From: Yersinia vastinensis
GTDB lineage: Bacteria; Pseudomonadota; Gammaproteobacteria; Enterobacterales; Enterobacteriaceae
NCBI RefSeq assembly: GCF_902726565.1
Contig: NZ_CACVAF010000002.1
Coordinates: 310,001 to 374,000 of the forward strand
DNA: 64,000 bases
Reading direction: 5' to 3'
Position numbers and translations under genes: made by a program. The notes beneath the pieces were generated by a model that did not search any database, had not been told where the DNA came from, and saw only the letters and a program-made list of their open reading frames with translations. Of this stretch, positions 38,444-49,800 are shown piece by piece (positions within the stretch are counted from its first letter, which is position 1; each line of letters begins with the position of its first letter).

Positions 38444-38463
38444 TTCACTCTGGTAATCATATC

Positions 38464-38497
38464 AAACCGCATCGGCGTCCTTGATGCGGTTTTTTTA
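38464..38497 (+). terminator. Terminator of togT
   Basis: AAACCGCATC (38464-38473)/GATGCGGTTT (38483-38492) followed by a T run. Confidence 0.92.
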
Positions 38498-38617
38498 TCC
38501 CTCCGGGTAATGCCTCCCCCTGTAATGTAAATTATTCGTCTACCTGAAAATTTCCGCATGTTTTATACAAATATCCGATTACTATAAGTCCACGACCACT
38601 TATTTAGTTTTTTGAAC

Positions 38618-39760
38618 ATGGATAAACGATTGCTGAAACATCTCTCTGCTTCACTGCTGTCTGCCGCGCTATTGACGATACCTATGCACAGCTACGCCGA
38701 TACGGCACTTTTGACATCACAAGTTGTTGACCAATACGCCGAACATATTTTCTATAACAGCGGAGCCATGGGTATGGCACTGGTGGTGATTGATAATAAC
38801 CAAGTGGTCAACCGGAGTTTTGGCGAAACCAAACCCGGTAACAATCTTCGCCCGCGACCAGACTCATTAATTCGTATTGCCTCCATCACTAAGCTAATGA
38901 CCAGTGAGGTGATGGTTAAACTGGCCGAAGATGGCACAGTAAAATTGACCGATCCGCTGCGAAAATATGCGCCGAGTGGGGCCAAGGTTCCGGCTTATAA
39001 TACGAAACAGCCAATTACCCTGCTGAATTTAGCCAGCCACACCAGCGGCCTGCCACGTGAGCAACCGGGTGGCCCGCAAAAAAGGCCGGTGTTTACCTGG
39101 CCAACTAAGGATAACCGCTGGCAATGGCTGAAACAGGCCACGGTGACTGTTCCGCCCGGAGTCAAAGCGGCTTACTCCAATTTAGCCTACGATTTGCTGG
39201 CTGATGCGCTATCACGGGCGTCAGGAAAACCTTATACCAGCTTATTGCGCGATAAAATCACCGCTCCGCTAGGAATGCGTAACACCACCCTCACCCCAAC
39301 AGCGGAGCAATGCAGCCGTCTGATGGTCGGTGTTGGCAGCAGCCGCTGTGAGAACACCACTGCGGCAGCGGGTAGCGGTGGGGTTTACTCAACACCGGAA
39401 GATATGCAGCGGTGGATGCAACAATTTTTATCTTCAGATAAGAATGCACGCAAGAATTCAGCTAAACGTGAACAAGCCATGTATTTCCAGCGCCGCGACT
39501 TAGTTTCATTGAAAGGGATGGATGTTGCCGGTCAGGCCGATGCGTTAGGTTTAGGCTGGGTTTACATGGCCCCCAATGCTGAGCTGCCTGGCATCATGCA
39601 AAAAACCGGCGGGGGTGGCGGATTTATTACCTACATGGCGATGATACCTGAGAAGAATATTGGCGTCTTTGTAGTGGTCACCCGCACCCAATTGACCAAG
39701 TTCACCAATATGAGCGATGGCGTCAATCAACTGGTTGCTCAACTAGCGAAGAACGGCTAA
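38618..39760 (+). CDS. ampH: AmpH, penicillin-binding protein / DD-carboxy- and endopeptidase
   Basis: 380-residue class C beta-lactamase-fold enzyme; AmpH in E. coli is a periplasmic DD-carboxypeptidase/endopeptidase involved in peptidoglycan recycling, with weak beta-lactamase activity. A signal peptide ends about MHSYA/DTA. Active-site motifs are Ser89-x-x-Lys92 (ASITKL), Tyr-x-Asn (AYSNLAYD) and KTG in QKTGGGGGFITYMA. It resembles E. coli AmpH (385) throughout. I prefer ATG 38618 over a TTG two codons upstream. No ampR-like gene is adjacent. Confidence 0.93.
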   Translation: MDKRLLKHLSASLLSAALLTIPMHSYADTALLTSQVVDQYAEHIFYNSGAMGMALVVIDNNQVVNRSFGETKPGNNLRPRPDSLIRIASITKLMTSEVMVKLAEDGTVKLTDPLRKYAPSGAKVPAYNTKQPITLLNLASHTSGLPREQPGGPQKRPVFTWPTKDNRWQWLKQATVTVPPGVKAAYSNLAYDLLADALSRASGKPYTSLLRDKITAPLGMRNTTLTPTAEQCSRLMVGVGSSRCENTTAAAGSGGVYSTPEDMQRWMQQFLSSDKNARKNSAKREQAMYFQRRDLVSLKGMDVAGQADALGLGWVYMAPNAELPGIMQKTGGGGGFITYMAMIPEKNIGVFVVVTRTQLTKFTNMSDGVNQLVAQLAKNG

Positions 39761-39814
39761 TACTATCGGCGGCGGAGCTAAAAACTGCCGCCGATCATCA
39801 TCAGTCAGAAAGCA

Positions 39815-39849
39815 AAAAGCCCGTTATCTTATTCAGATAACGGGCTTTT
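39815..39849. terminator. Terminator shared by ampH and tRNA genes
   Basis: 15-bp stem AAAAGCCCGTTATCT (39815-39829)/AGATAACGGGCTTTT (39835-39849), with an A run on the left and Ts on the right, able to work in both directions. Confidence 0.9.
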
Positions 39850-39852
39850 AAT

Positions 39853-39928
<76 letters not shown>

Positions 39929-39934
39929 GTAATT

Positions 39935-40022
39935 TGGCGGAAGGATAGAGATTCGAACTCTAGGACCTGTTACAGTCGACGGTTTTCAAGACCGTTGCCT
40001 TAAACCACTCGGCCATCCTTCC
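39935..40022 (-). tRNA. serT: tRNA-Ser(TGA)
   Basis: 88-base class II tRNA on the minus strand: acceptor GGAAGGA/TCCTTCC, anticodon TGA in CTTGAAA, a long variable arm, T-arm GAGTTCGAATC, encoded CCA. It lies six bases upstream of tRNA-Thr, probably in one transcript. Confidence 0.97.
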
Positions 40023-40202
40023 AATGGGCGGCATTATCATCTATAGCGTAATGATATGTCTAGTGTTTCATTCAGAAAAAATTGAAATTCGATTCGTTTG
40101 GTTAAACTTCACGCCAAAACTGGTCAAAAAAAGTCACTCCGGTCAAAAACACACCTATTTTAGCTTAGGCGACAACTCGGTTTACGCACTAACAAAAACA
40201 AA

Positions 40203-40228
40203 AAAACGCGGCCAAATGACCGCGTTTT
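40203..40228 (-). terminator. Terminator of ompC
   Basis: AAAACGCGG/CCGCGTTTT with an eight-base loop and a T run on the minus strand, 26 bases after the ompC stop. Confidence 0.9.
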
Positions 40229-40253
40229 ATCAGAACCTACCCTGTTATCAGGA

Positions 40254-41363
40254 TTAGAACTGGTAAACCAAACCAACCGCTACGATATCATCAGTGTTGA
40301 TACCGGCATTTTTGGTGAATTGGTTTTCATCCAACAGGTTGATTTTGTAATCAACATAGGTGGACATGTTTTTGTTGAAGAAGTAAGTTGCACCGACATC
40401 AACATATTTCACCAGATCTTGGTCACCATAGCCGTTGCCGAGGTCTTTACCTTTAGATTGCAGGTAAGCTACGGATGGGCGCAGACCGAAATCAAACTGA
40501 TACTGAGCGACTAATTCAATGTTTTGTGCTTTGTTAGCAAAACCGGAAATTGCAGTAGGATCGCTGTTGAACTTACCGAAGCGAGTCAAGTTGTAAGTCT
40601 GGGCATAAGTTGCCGCCAGATAAACATTGTTCGCATCATATTTCAGACCACCGGTATAGGCATCAGCACGATCGCCATGACCAAATGCCAGGTTATTTTG
40701 ATCATCGGTACGTTTAGAGCTTGCCATGGCAGCCGATGCACTCACACCCCAGCCCAGATCGTAAGATACGGACATACCGTAGCCGTCACCATTCTGGCCT
40801 TGTACATCACGGCCATTGTTGGTTTCAGTACCGCTGCCGTTCTTGCCTTGGTATTGCAGTGCGAAGTTCAGGCCATCAACCAGACCAAAGAAGTTGCTGT
40901 TACGGTAAGTCGCAATGCCATTACCACGCTGTGACAGGAAGTTATCCGCACCGTAAGTATCACCACCAAACTCTGGCAGTACGTCGGTCCATGAAGTTAC
41001 GTCGTAAAGCACACCATAGTTACGACCATAATCAAAAGAACCGTAATCAGCGAATTTCAAACCAGCGAAGCCAATACGAGTAAAGTTATCTTGGTCTTGG
41101 CTTTCTGCTTTGTTTAGATTCGCCTGATATTCCCACTGGCCGTAACCGGTCAGTTGGTCGCTGATCTGAGTTTCGCCTTTCAGACCAAAACGCATGTAAG
41201 ACTGGTCGCCATCCTTGCTCTTATCATCAGAAAAATAATGCAAACCATCGACTTTACCGTACAGATCCAGTTTATTACCGTCTTTGTTGTAAATTTCAGC
41301 CGCGCCTGCGCTACCTGCGACTAATAAGGCCGGAACAAGCAGGGAAAGAACTCGAAGTTTCAT
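40254..41363 (-). CDS. ompC: Outer-membrane general porin OmpC
   Basis: 369-residue trimeric general porin. Signal peptide of 21 residues ([21 protein letters not shown]) and mature start [17 protein letters not shown] minus spacing, then the barrel ending in phenylalanine (GLVYQF). The constriction-loop L3 PEFGGDT is present. Identity as OmpC rather than OmpF rests on the divergent micF RNA beside it and the neighbourhood with rcsD, as in E. coli. GAGGATAATAACG precedes the ATG. OmpR control is expected from family knowledge. Confidence 0.92.
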   Translation of the reverse strand: MKLRVLSLLVPALLVAGSAGAAEIYNKDGNKLDLYGKVDGLHYFSDDKSKDGDQSYMRFGLKGETQISDQLTGYGQWEYQANLNKAESQDQDNFTRIGFAGLKFADYGSFDYGRNYGVLYDVTSWTDVLPEFGGDTYGADNFLSQRGNGIATYRNSNFFGLVDGLNFALQYQGKNGSGTETNNGRDVQGQNGDGYGMSVSYDLGWGVSASAAMASSKRTDDQNNLAFGHGDRADAYTGGLKYDANNVYLAATYAQTYNLTRFGKFNSDPTAISGFANKAQNIELVAQYQFDFGLRPSVAYLQSKGKDLGNGYGDQDLVKYVDVGATYFFNKNMSTYVDYKINLLDENQFTKNAGINTDDIVAVGLVYQF

Positions 41364-41687
41364 CGTTATTATCCTCTAATTATTAGATCTAACTATGCCA
41401 CTGCTCTTGCGAGCATATAATCCCAATGGGGTGATTCTATTGTGGTAATAAGATTAGGATTAATCTATACAGAAAATGCTACCAAGTCTCGAATAATGTT
41501 TCATATGACCAAAAAGCATTTCAAAATGTAAATGAGAGCGAACTTTCACAAAAACAAAAAATACTTAAAAATAGAGCACGCATAATCAAAAATAATTATT
41601 TTTATAATAAAATCAAAGATATGCATAAAAATAAAAACCGCACAAATTGACAAGTGACATTCGAAAAACAGAGGCTATAATAAATCC
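41364..41687. other. ompC/micF divergent regulatory region
   Basis: 324 AT-rich bases between divergent ompC and micF. This is where OmpR binds in E. coli; I see AT-rich direct repeats but cannot fix individual OmpR boxes. A micF -10 box TATAAT is at 41676-41681, with GTGACA 16 bases upstream. Confidence 0.6.
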
Positions 41688-41780
41688 GCTATCATCATTA
41701 TTTTACTATTACCTACATTGTGGCTTACGCAGCCAGATAATTCGTTAGTGTTACGGCCGGTCAATTGACCGGCTTTTTTA
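41688..41780 (+). ncRNA. micF: MicF antisense regulatory RNA
   Basis: Begins GCTATCATCATTA, identical to the 5' end of E. coli MicF that pairs with ompF mRNA, seven bases after TATAAT (41676-41681). It ends in the terminator GCCGGTC-AATT-GACCGGC followed by Ts (41756-41780). About 93 bases, divergent from ompC, as in E. coli. The middle differs from E. coli, as is usual. Its role is Hfq-dependent repression of ompF-type porin mRNA. Confidence 0.9.
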
Positions 41781-42031
41781 TTGCCTGCAATATATATAGT
41801 AAAGTATATTTATAGTGGCTGGTATATTTCAAAAATGAAATAATAGGTTACGTATATAGTTTCGTATTTATATTTAAGCACGAATAGCTCAATCATCACA
41901 GACTAATAATTAGCCTGATAGGTTAATGATCAATCAATTATTTAACTGCATAACTTCATCTTTTTACGCCAATAAACACTCTTCAGCCCTGAGAGTAAAA
42001 GGCGCATAGTGATAAATAATGAACAGTAATA

Positions 42032-43201
42032 TTAGCGCTCCCGCAATGATTCCTTCACTTTATTTAGCGGTTTTATTAGGTAATCTAAAACTGTTTTCTG
42101 ACCCGTTTTAATTTCTACGCTGGCAACCATTCCCGGTAATATAGGAAACGATTTACCAGCTTTATTGGTCAACTCAGCCCGATTAGTACGAACGTAGATA
42201 CGATAGTAAAACTGGTCCCGTTTGACCTCATCTTGCAGGGTATCCGGCGAAACCGTTTCTACCACGCCCTCCAGATTGCCGTAGATTGATGAATCATAAG
42301 CCGTGATTTTTACTGTAGCGGGTAACCCGGGTCGAATATAAGCAATATCACGAGGGTTAATACGCGTTTCGATCAACAATTGTTCTTCAATCGGTACGAT
42401 TTCCATCAGTTTACCGCCGGGTTGCAGTACCCCACCGACCGTCGAAACCTGAATATCTTTTACGATCCCACGTACAGGAGAGATCAGTGTCGTTCGAGTG
42501 AGCTGATCCTGTTTGCCGGAGACCACCTGCAATTGTGCATCCAAATCAGCATTGTTTTTCAACTGCTCCTCTCTAGCTCTGACGGCGTACTGATTGCGAG
42601 CCTCGTCAATTTTACCTCGCAGATCACTGACTTGCCGCTGTAGCCTAATCACCTCGACCTGACTGGCTGCCCCTTTAGCCACCAAAGGTTCCGTCATGCG
42701 TAATTCCTGCTGCACCAGCTTGAGTGACTGCTGTAAATTGCTAACCGTCTCATTGAGGTTTTGCCGCCGAGATAAGTAAAACTGAGTCTCTCTCGCCACC
42801 AACTCCGGCTCTTTCAAGGTATCGACACTGAAAACCAGCGCCGCGCCAGTAAGTTCGGCCCGTAAGCGTTCAGCGGAGGCACGTAACGTCCGCACTCTGG
42901 CGGCAGCCTCACCATAATTAGATTGAAAACGCGTGGGATCGAGGCGGGCCAGTATTTGCCCTTTATTGATGATAGCTCCTTCATGGACCAGCAACTCATT
43001 GATGATACCGCCATCCAGACTCTCTATTAGCTGTGCACGACTCGACGGTGTCACTTTCCCGGTGCCAACTGTAACTTCATCCAGAATGGCGAAATAGGCC
43101 CAGAGAAACATGACTATCATCCCCACCAACATGAGCCACACAATGGCCGACATGCGCCGTTCCTGCTGTGCCCTTTCTTGTTGTAGGCTTAAATTGCTCA
43201 T
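42032..43201 (-). CDS. Type I secretion membrane fusion protein (HlyD/LapC family)
   Basis: 389-residue periplasmic adaptor: one N-terminal membrane span (about 20-42), biotinyl-lipoyl-like segments with GGIINELLVHEGAIINKGQ, a long helical hairpin (about 110-255), and the C-terminal HlyD signature region with GMVASVEIKTG. It links the ABC exporter to the outer-membrane channel. ATG 43201 follows AGGAG at six bases. It is the last gene of the adhesin operon, 12 bases after the ABC gene. Confidence 0.93.
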   Translation of the reverse strand: MSNLSLQQERAQQERRMSAIVWLMLVGMIVMFLWAYFAILDEVTVGTGKVTPSSRAQLIESLDGGIINELLVHEGAIINKGQILARLDPTRFQSNYGEAAARVRTLRASAERLRAELTGAALVFSVDTLKEPELVARETQFYLSRRQNLNETVSNLQQSLKLVQQELRMTEPLVAKGAASQVEVIRLQRQVSDLRGKIDEARNQYAVRAREEQLKNNADLDAQLQVVSGKQDQLTRTTLISPVRGIVKDIQVSTVGGVLQPGGKLMEIVPIEEQLLIETRINPRDIAYIRPGLPATVKITAYDSSIYGNLEGVVETVSPDTLQDEVKRDQFYYRIYVRTNRAELTNKAGKSFPILPGMVASVEIKTGQKTVLDYLIKPLNKVKESLRER

Positions 43202-43213
43202 GACCAACTCCTG

Positions 43214-45349
43214 TTAGGCTGCACCTTGTTGAGATTTATTGGCCATCGCATTAAGGATATGGTCTCGTGGGCCATCAGCCACGACATGGCCGTTGTCCAT
43301 GACAATGATGCGGTCCACTAATTTTAGTAATGCGGGCCTATGAGTCACCAGCACCAACATGCGTCCATCTAACCAAGTGCGCATTTGGCGAATAACATAA
43401 TCTTCCAGTTGTTCATCCATTGATGCTGTCGGTTCATCCATCAACACTACTTGTGGATTACGCAAAATCATGCGGCTCAGTAATACCATTTGCCGCTGCC
43501 CCCCCGATAACCCCTTCCCACCTTCATTAATAATCCGGTCAAGGCAAGCCGCATCTTGCTGCACCATAGTGATTGCGCCACTGATGCGCAGCGCTTGAAT
43601 CATTTCCTGTTCGGTCGCATGAGGGTGCCCCAGCATTAGGTTTTGTCGTAATGAACCAAAGAACAGGCGGGAATCTTGCGATAAAAAACCCAGTTGGCGG
43701 CGTAGATCCGCCGGTTCAATGCGTTTGATATCAACACCATCAATGACCACTTTGCCTTGGGTCGCACTAGCCTGGCCGGCTAGCAACTTCAGTAAAGTGG
43801 ATTTACCGGCCCCTACTTTGCCAAGGATCGCCACTTTCTCACCGGGCTTTATTTCCAGTGAACTAATGGCAACCACGTTTTGCCCTTTTTCCTCATCATA
43901 GGTGTACTGCACATTCCGCAGTTGATAGTGACCATTGAGTATCGGGCAATGAGCCAGCTCACCCTCTTCAGGGCGATCCAACGGTTTTTTGAGTAATTCA
44001 TTCAAGCCGGTCATGGCACTTTTCGCATGTTGCCAACGCGAGAACACCATCGTCAATTGCATTAACGGCGCAATGGTTCTTGAGGAGAGCAAGCTGCTGG
44101 CGACCAACGTACCGGTGGTTATCTCTCCAGCCAGCACCAAATAGGTGCCAAACACCAACATTCCGGCATAGGTCAATTGTGAAACCGTTGAGGCCCAGCC
44201 GGTAAGACGCGCCCCCCACAGCCGCTGCTTCATCCCAACCGCCGCACTTACCTCGTGGGTTTGCTCCCATTGGCGCTGGAAATAAGGCTCGGCCTGTAAC
44301 GCTTTAATGTCTTCAATCCCCTCAATGGTTTCGACCAAAATGGCATTGCGTAACGCCCCTTCACGCATCCCTTCTTTCGCCAACTTTGCCAGTGGGAATT
44401 GAATTAATAAGCCGGGGATAACAATCAACGGGATTGCTAACAGCGGAATGACCACCAATGGCCCTCCCATAAACGCCATAATGGCCAGAAACAGCAGCAC
44501 AAAAGGCATATCGGCCGCGGCCCCTACTGTCGTGGACGTCAGCAACTCTCGAACTTGATCGATTTCGCGCAATTGGGAAATAAACGACCCCGTCGATTTA
44601 GGCCGTGCTTCATTTTTAATAGCCATAGCGCGGACAAACAGCATCGACGACACATTGAGGTCAATTTTTTTGCCCATTAAATCAGAGATCTGCGTCCGGG
44701 TTAGGCGAATGACATATTCCATAAATGCCGCCAGTAACACACCAAAGAACAGCACCCACAACGTGGCGTATGACTGAGCTGGAATCACCCGATCGTAGAC
44801 TTGCATTGAAAACAGGATGCCGCCCAACGCCAGCACATTACCCAGTACCGACGCGAGAGAGATTTCGGCAATTTTACGCCCCGCTCCACGGAAATTTTGC
44901 CAAAACCAGTGTTTACGATACGGCCCGACAAATTCGTCAATCCGTTTATCACGGCCCCGATTGGCCATTCCCACCATCACCACCTGACCTTGGCTGCGTG
45001 CCAGCAATTCTTGCAAGCTCGCCTCCCGTACCACGTCCCCCCCTTCACTGAGCCAATAGCTCACTAAATCGTCATCGCCCATGTGCTCTAAAACAGCTAC
45101 GCTGCCCGGTTCCAGCTCCAGCAACACTGGCAACAACTCGTTGCGCCAGCGTACTTTTTTCAATGGCATCACATTGACCTGCAACCCCAGCAGGCCACTG
45201 AGTCGTTCCAGTTGGCGTAAGCCACTTAATTGCTCAAACCAGCGCATTTGCTGGGCAAGAAAGTTAACATCAGCGGGCTTGCCATAGCGGCTGGCAACTC
45301 TCGCCATTGCTGTTATCCAGACTTCTGTTGGCGTAGATTGCGTCGTCAT
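43214..45349 (-). CDS. Type I secretion ABC transporter (LapB-like)
   Basis: 711-residue exporter with an N-terminal C39-like region (about 1-130) without the peptidase Cys motif, a six-span membrane domain (about 165-430) and an ATPase domain: Walker A GKVGAGKST, signature LSGGQRQM, Walker B VVLMDEPTA, and the H-loop in LVTHRP. The degenerate C39-like domain is used to bind substrate in RTX/BIg adhesin exporters. It lies between the TolC-like and HlyD-like genes, and exports the giant adhesin encoded first in the operon. Confidence 0.94.
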   Translation of the reverse strand: MTTQSTPTEVWITAMARVASRYGKPADVNFLAQQMRWFEQLSGLRQLERLSGLLGLQVNVMPLKKVRWRNELLPVLLELEPGSVAVLEHMGDDDLVSYWLSEGGDVVREASLQELLARSQGQVVMVGMANRGRDKRIDEFVGPYRKHWFWQNFRGAGRKIAEISLASVLGNVLALGGILFSMQVYDRVIPAQSYATLWVLFFGVLLAAFMEYVIRLTRTQISDLMGKKIDLNVSSMLFVRAMAIKNEARPKSTGSFISQLREIDQVRELLTSTTVGAAADMPFVLLFLAIMAFMGGPLVVIPLLAIPLIVIPGLLIQFPLAKLAKEGMREGALRNAILVETIEGIEDIKALQAEPYFQRQWEQTHEVSAAVGMKQRLWGARLTGWASTVSQLTYAGMLVFGTYLVLAGEITTGTLVASSLLSSRTIAPLMQLTMVFSRWQHAKSAMTGLNELLKKPLDRPEEGELAHCPILNGHYQLRNVQYTYDEEKGQNVVAISSLEIKPGEKVAILGKVGAGKSTLLKLLAGQASATQGKVVIDGVDIKRIEPADLRRQLGFLSQDSRLFFGSLRQNLMLGHPHATEQEMIQALRISGAITMVQQDAACLDRIINEGGKGLSGGQRQMVLLSRMILRNPQVVLMDEPTASMDEQLEDYVIRQMRTWLDGRMLVLVTHRPALLKLVDRIIVMDNGHVVADGPRDHILNAMANKSQQGAA

Positions 45350-45427
45350 GTTACCTCTGTCGCGTGCGCATTTGCGGTCAGTTAAACCCGAAACCGCCCG
45401 TCAATGGACGGGGGAGTTTGGGCGTTT

Positions 45428-46813
45428 TCAGAGCGTCGGCAACCTTTCACCACTCTGAGCGACCCGATCAATACCCAGCATGTCCACCAAATTATCGACA
45501 GCCGAGGCATAGCGTGCTGTCGCATCCCAGCCGTCATACAGCGCCATCAGCCGCATTGAGTCGGCCTGCAACACATCTTGCTCAACACTCAGCAGGTCAT
45601 TTAAGCTACGTTTGCTTAACTTATATTCATCCTGATAGACACTGCGGGTATGGCGGGCACTTTCCAATTGCTGTTCTCCCGCTTGTTGACGTTGGATGGC
45701 ACCAATCATGTCGGCGTACGCCATCGCGGCTTTTTGATTCACATCCAGTTTGGCTTTTTCAACTTCCGCTTGTGCCGCCGCCCGCGCACCTTCTGCCGCG
45801 CGTACTTTAGCGCTCACCGCGCCTCCTTGATAAACCGGTGCTTCGAGGGCCAGTTGCACCTGATCATCCCAGTAAGAGCGTGAATCATTTTCATAGCGAG
45901 TTCGGCCCGCCTGAATCTTCAAGGTCGGCCAGTGTTGTGCCTGACTTTGCCGCACCCGCTGCATTGCGGCCTGCTGTTTTGCCTCGGCGCTGCGTACTGC
46001 ACTGCTGGCATCATAGGGAATGGCATTGAGCGTGACTTTTTGCTTGAGCAGATCTTTAGGCAGATCGGGTAAGTTATCGGATACCACCCCGGTTAGCACT
46101 GTCAGTTGCGCCTGAGCCGAGCGCTGCTGCGCGCGATATTGCTCCAGCGTCGCCACCATGCCAGCGATTCGGGTTTCTGCTTGTAACACATCTGATTGTG
46201 AACTCAGGCCGGCATCAGCCCTGAGCTGGGCGGTTTCTTTGACTTTCTCCAGTGACGCAATATTGCTGCGCGCCACCACACTTAATGCCTGATAGCGTTT
46301 AACTTGCAAATACGCCTGAACCGTACTCAACCCCACCGCAGTCATGGCGTTAAACAGTTCATAGCGATAGGCATCTGACAAGGCTTGTTGTTCATCAATG
46401 CTGCCGCCCGTTTTACCAAAGTCATACAACAATTGACTCAATTGGATCCCGGCAGAAGCATCGTTATTCAGACTGCCAGCGGAATCTGTTTGGTGCGATT
46501 TTCCCGTCGTTCCCTGTAGGGAAATCTGCGGATACCAGCCACTTTCAGCGACATCCAAATCACCTTGCCCCACTTTTATTTGCGCCGCCGCTTGCGCAAT
46601 TTGCGGGTTACGGGCAAATGCCCGCAAAATGGCCTCACGCAAACTCAGTTGGGCCAATTGCTCCTCACTGGGGGCCGCCTGCCAGTTAAAAACTGCCACT
46701 GGTGGGGTTTCTGCCGCCCATACCGGCGGCGTCCCCACAGCCATTAACATCGTCACCGCCCATAATGCGCCGGGAATACCCCGGCGAGTTAAGCACCTTA
46801 TTTTTCTTTTCAT
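45428..46813 (-). CDS. TolC family outer-membrane efflux channel (LapE/AggA-like)
   Basis: 461-residue outer-membrane channel-tunnel protein. Signal peptide (about 1-34, ending PPVWA) followed by two homologous helical repeats: SLREAILRAFARNPQIAQAA starts the first, and QLSQLLYDFGKTGG and YEAPVYQGG-like (LEAPVYQGGAVSAKV) segments mark the beta-strand edges. I choose ATG 46813, with AGGAG ten bases upstream; a longer TTG start would overlap that site. A dedicated channel in the operon suggests that cellular TolC is not used. Confidence 0.92.
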   Translation of the reverse strand: MKRKIRCLTRRGIPGALWAVTMLMAVGTPPVWAAETPPVAVFNWQAAPSEEQLAQLSLREAILRAFARNPQIAQAAAQIKVGQGDLDVAESGWYPQISLQGTTGKSHQTDSAGSLNNDASAGIQLSQLLYDFGKTGGSIDEQQALSDAYRYELFNAMTAVGLSTVQAYLQVKRYQALSVVARSNIASLEKVKETAQLRADAGLSSQSDVLQAETRIAGMVATLEQYRAQQRSAQAQLTVLTGVVSDNLPDLPKDLLKQKVTLNAIPYDASSAVRSAEAKQQAAMQRVRQSQAQHWPTLKIQAGRTRYENDSRSYWDDQVQLALEAPVYQGGAVSAKVRAAEGARAAAQAEVEKAKLDVNQKAAMAYADMIGAIQRQQAGEQQLESARHTRSVYQDEYKLSKRSLNDLLSVEQDVLQADSMRLMALYDGWDATARYASAVDNLVDMLGIDRVAQSGERLPTL

Positions 46814-46880
46814 CGCCGACAAACTCCTGTGCCGATCCTATTTTATGGGGCTTTTTTTGTTCTTAATCTCATCCATGGTT

Positions 46881-49800
46881 TCACACCAAATGCACCTGTA
46901 AGCCATGTTGAACCAACACATCTCCCAATGTGTTGCTGCTATCCAGAGAGGAATTGTGGTAAACGTCAAACGCCTGCCCATCAACGTTGCGTTGCCCTAC
47001 ACTGCTCCAGACCCCCTCGGGCGTATTGCTGAGGGTGACCTGACCACCTTCAGCCCCTTTGATCAACAAGTCATCTTGCGGTTTATCGGTCAGTGTTAAT
47101 GCGTCGTGCAAATCCAACCGGATGCTGTTGGTGCCGCTTTGCCCCAAATCTATGACTTCGATGTGCTCCACTTTCAGCCCCAGACTGGTCAAGTCTAGAA
47201 CCTGATGCGTCCCACCTAACAGCAAAGTATCCATTCCTAAACCGCCATCGATATGGCTAAAATTCAGTGAATTGACAGTGAAAATATCTGCGCCACTGCT
47301 CCCGGTCAGCGCTTCACCAGACATCACCACACCATCGGCCAGATTCAGCGTAATTCCGCCGATGGTATAGCCCCCCTCTGTCACCGTGGTGGACAGCATG
47401 CTGTCGATAGGTTCAGCCAGTGGTTCGACGACCATGGATTGTGTTTGAGCTGACGCGGATTGCGCTGCTGTTGGGTCTGCCGAAGTGTCACTAGCCGTCG
47501 AAGTGTTAACGGTCTGGCTCTCGACACCGGCGGTATGCGCAGCTTGGGTATCTGGAGTGACCATCATGCTGGTCGCTTGAATATCGCTATCAGCCGACAG
47601 CAGTTGAATACCCGAACCTGAGAGCAAACCAACCGATATCTCTTTGTAGTTACCGGCTTCATCTGTGACCGAGACCGCCACTGTGGTGGTTAGGATGCTG
47701 ACAACATTCAGCGCCCCGAGGAAAGATCCATAGAATTTGACACTCCAGTGCCCGGTGCTATCAACGGTGCCCTCAAGGGATTGCCCCAGCAAAACCACTT
47801 TGACTTTAGTATTGGGCAGCACATTTACGCTGGAACCAGAAACGGTTAATCCGTTGATCGGCAGTAATACCAAGTTGCCCACATTGCCTAATACATCGAC
47901 TCCTAATAATGGCAGGGCATGGGTTTTCACCGTGAAATCGGTGTTCACCGCAACCTGATTGCCGACGGTATCAGTGATTGAAACACCTATTTTGGCCGAA
48001 CCGTCCAATAACCCCGTCAGAGCCGACGGGGTAATAGGCACACTCCAACTGCCATCACTGCCCACGACGCCGAGAAGCGTCGTCCCGCCAATTGTCACCT
48101 TAATTTGCGAACCAACAGCATGAGTACTGGTTCCTGAGATCACTTGTGCCGCTGTCGACTCCGCACCGCTGAGATAGTGATCAGTGGCAAAGAATGGGTT
48201 TAGTGTGATCGTTGGTAAAGTGATACCGACAGTGACCGGTGCACTGGCTGAGGTGCTATGCCCGGCGGCATTAGTCAGACTGGCACTGGCCGTAAAACTG
48301 CCATCAAGCAGGCCGGCTAACATCAATGGTGAAACGGGAATACTCCACGAACCATCGGTTTTGACGGTGGTATTCAGTGTCAAATTACCGACAGTCACAT
48401 TTACCGTAGAACCGGCGGCGAATGTACTATGACCGCTGATAGTTTGGGTCAAAAGTGCATCAGCCGCATTGAGCAAACCGTCACCAAAAATAGGGTCCAG
48501 TGTCAGTGTCGGTAAGCCATTGGCGATAACATTCAGAATGCCAGTGCTGGAGGCAGGGTTGCCCACCGCATCTTGCAATCCAGCGGTGAGTGTCAAGTTA
48601 CCGTCTGTCAGCATTGCTTTTAAATCAATCGGCTGGACCAGCACACTCCAATTGCCTCCGGCCCCTACCGTGGCAGTGTAGGTTTTGCCATTGAGGGCAA
48701 TATTGACTTGGGTGCCCAACGCCACATTGGTGGTGGTGCCGCTGATGGTCTGCGCTACCAGTAAATCTGCCACACTGAGAATGCCATCACCAAAAATAGG
48801 ATTGACTGACAGCGTAGGCTGGGCATGAATCAGGACATTGACTAATCCATTGGCGCTGGTGGTATTGCCGGCCCCATCAACCAACGATGCACTGATAGTT
48901 TGGTTGCCATCCAATAGTCCGCTTAATATGATGGGCGGAACTGATGCAATCCAAGCGCCCCCAACCCCGACGATTGCCACCAGTTGATACGCGCCCACCT
49001 GAACCTGTACCTGCGCACCAACCGTGCCATTGAGCACCGTCCCACTAATGATTTGCACGGTTTGACTATCCAGAATACTCAGCAGCCCGTCACCAAAAAT
49101 AGGGTCCAGCACCAGTTTAGGTACATTGTTGATAATGACATTAACGTTGCCCGATGCGCTTGCAGTGTTGCCCGCCTGATCAGTGATAAAGACGTCCACC
49201 TTGAGGTTACCATTTAGCAGTGCAGTCAAATCCGCAGGTTGCAAGGTGATCGTGAAACTGCCATTTGCGGCGGTGGTGCCAAAGAAGGTTTTCCCTCCTA
49301 GCGTGACACTCACCTGTGTTCCGGTTGTCACTCCACTGACGGTGCCACTAATTATTTGCGCAATGGCAGTGTCGGCCAGACTGAGCTTTCCGTCACCAAA
49401 GATAGGATTTAACGCGATAACCGGTGGGGTCACATCTACCAGTAATGAGCCAGTCACTGTGCTAGTGTTCTTCGCAGAATCCTCTACCGAAGCTGTAACA
49501 TTGAGCGTACCTGCCAGCAGCCCATTCAGTGTGAGAGCGTCAACTGGTACACTGAAAGTCCCGTCCGCATTGACCGTGGCCTCTAGCGAAACCGTCCCCA
49601 GTTTGATAGTGACTTTCGCCCCTGCGGGCAAATTCTTAACCGTACCACTGATGGTTTGATTGAGCAGCAAATCAGCCGCATTGAGGATGCCATCACCAAA
49701 GATTGGATTAAGACTAACCTGCGGCAGATTATGGATAAGAACAGTAGCCCCAACTTGGGTATTGACGATGTTACCTGCCACATCTTTGACCGAAATATTG

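Noticed and set aside
40524-41083. Two long frames opposite ompC
   Set aside because: Complement of a biased, highly expressed porin gene; no family resemblance.
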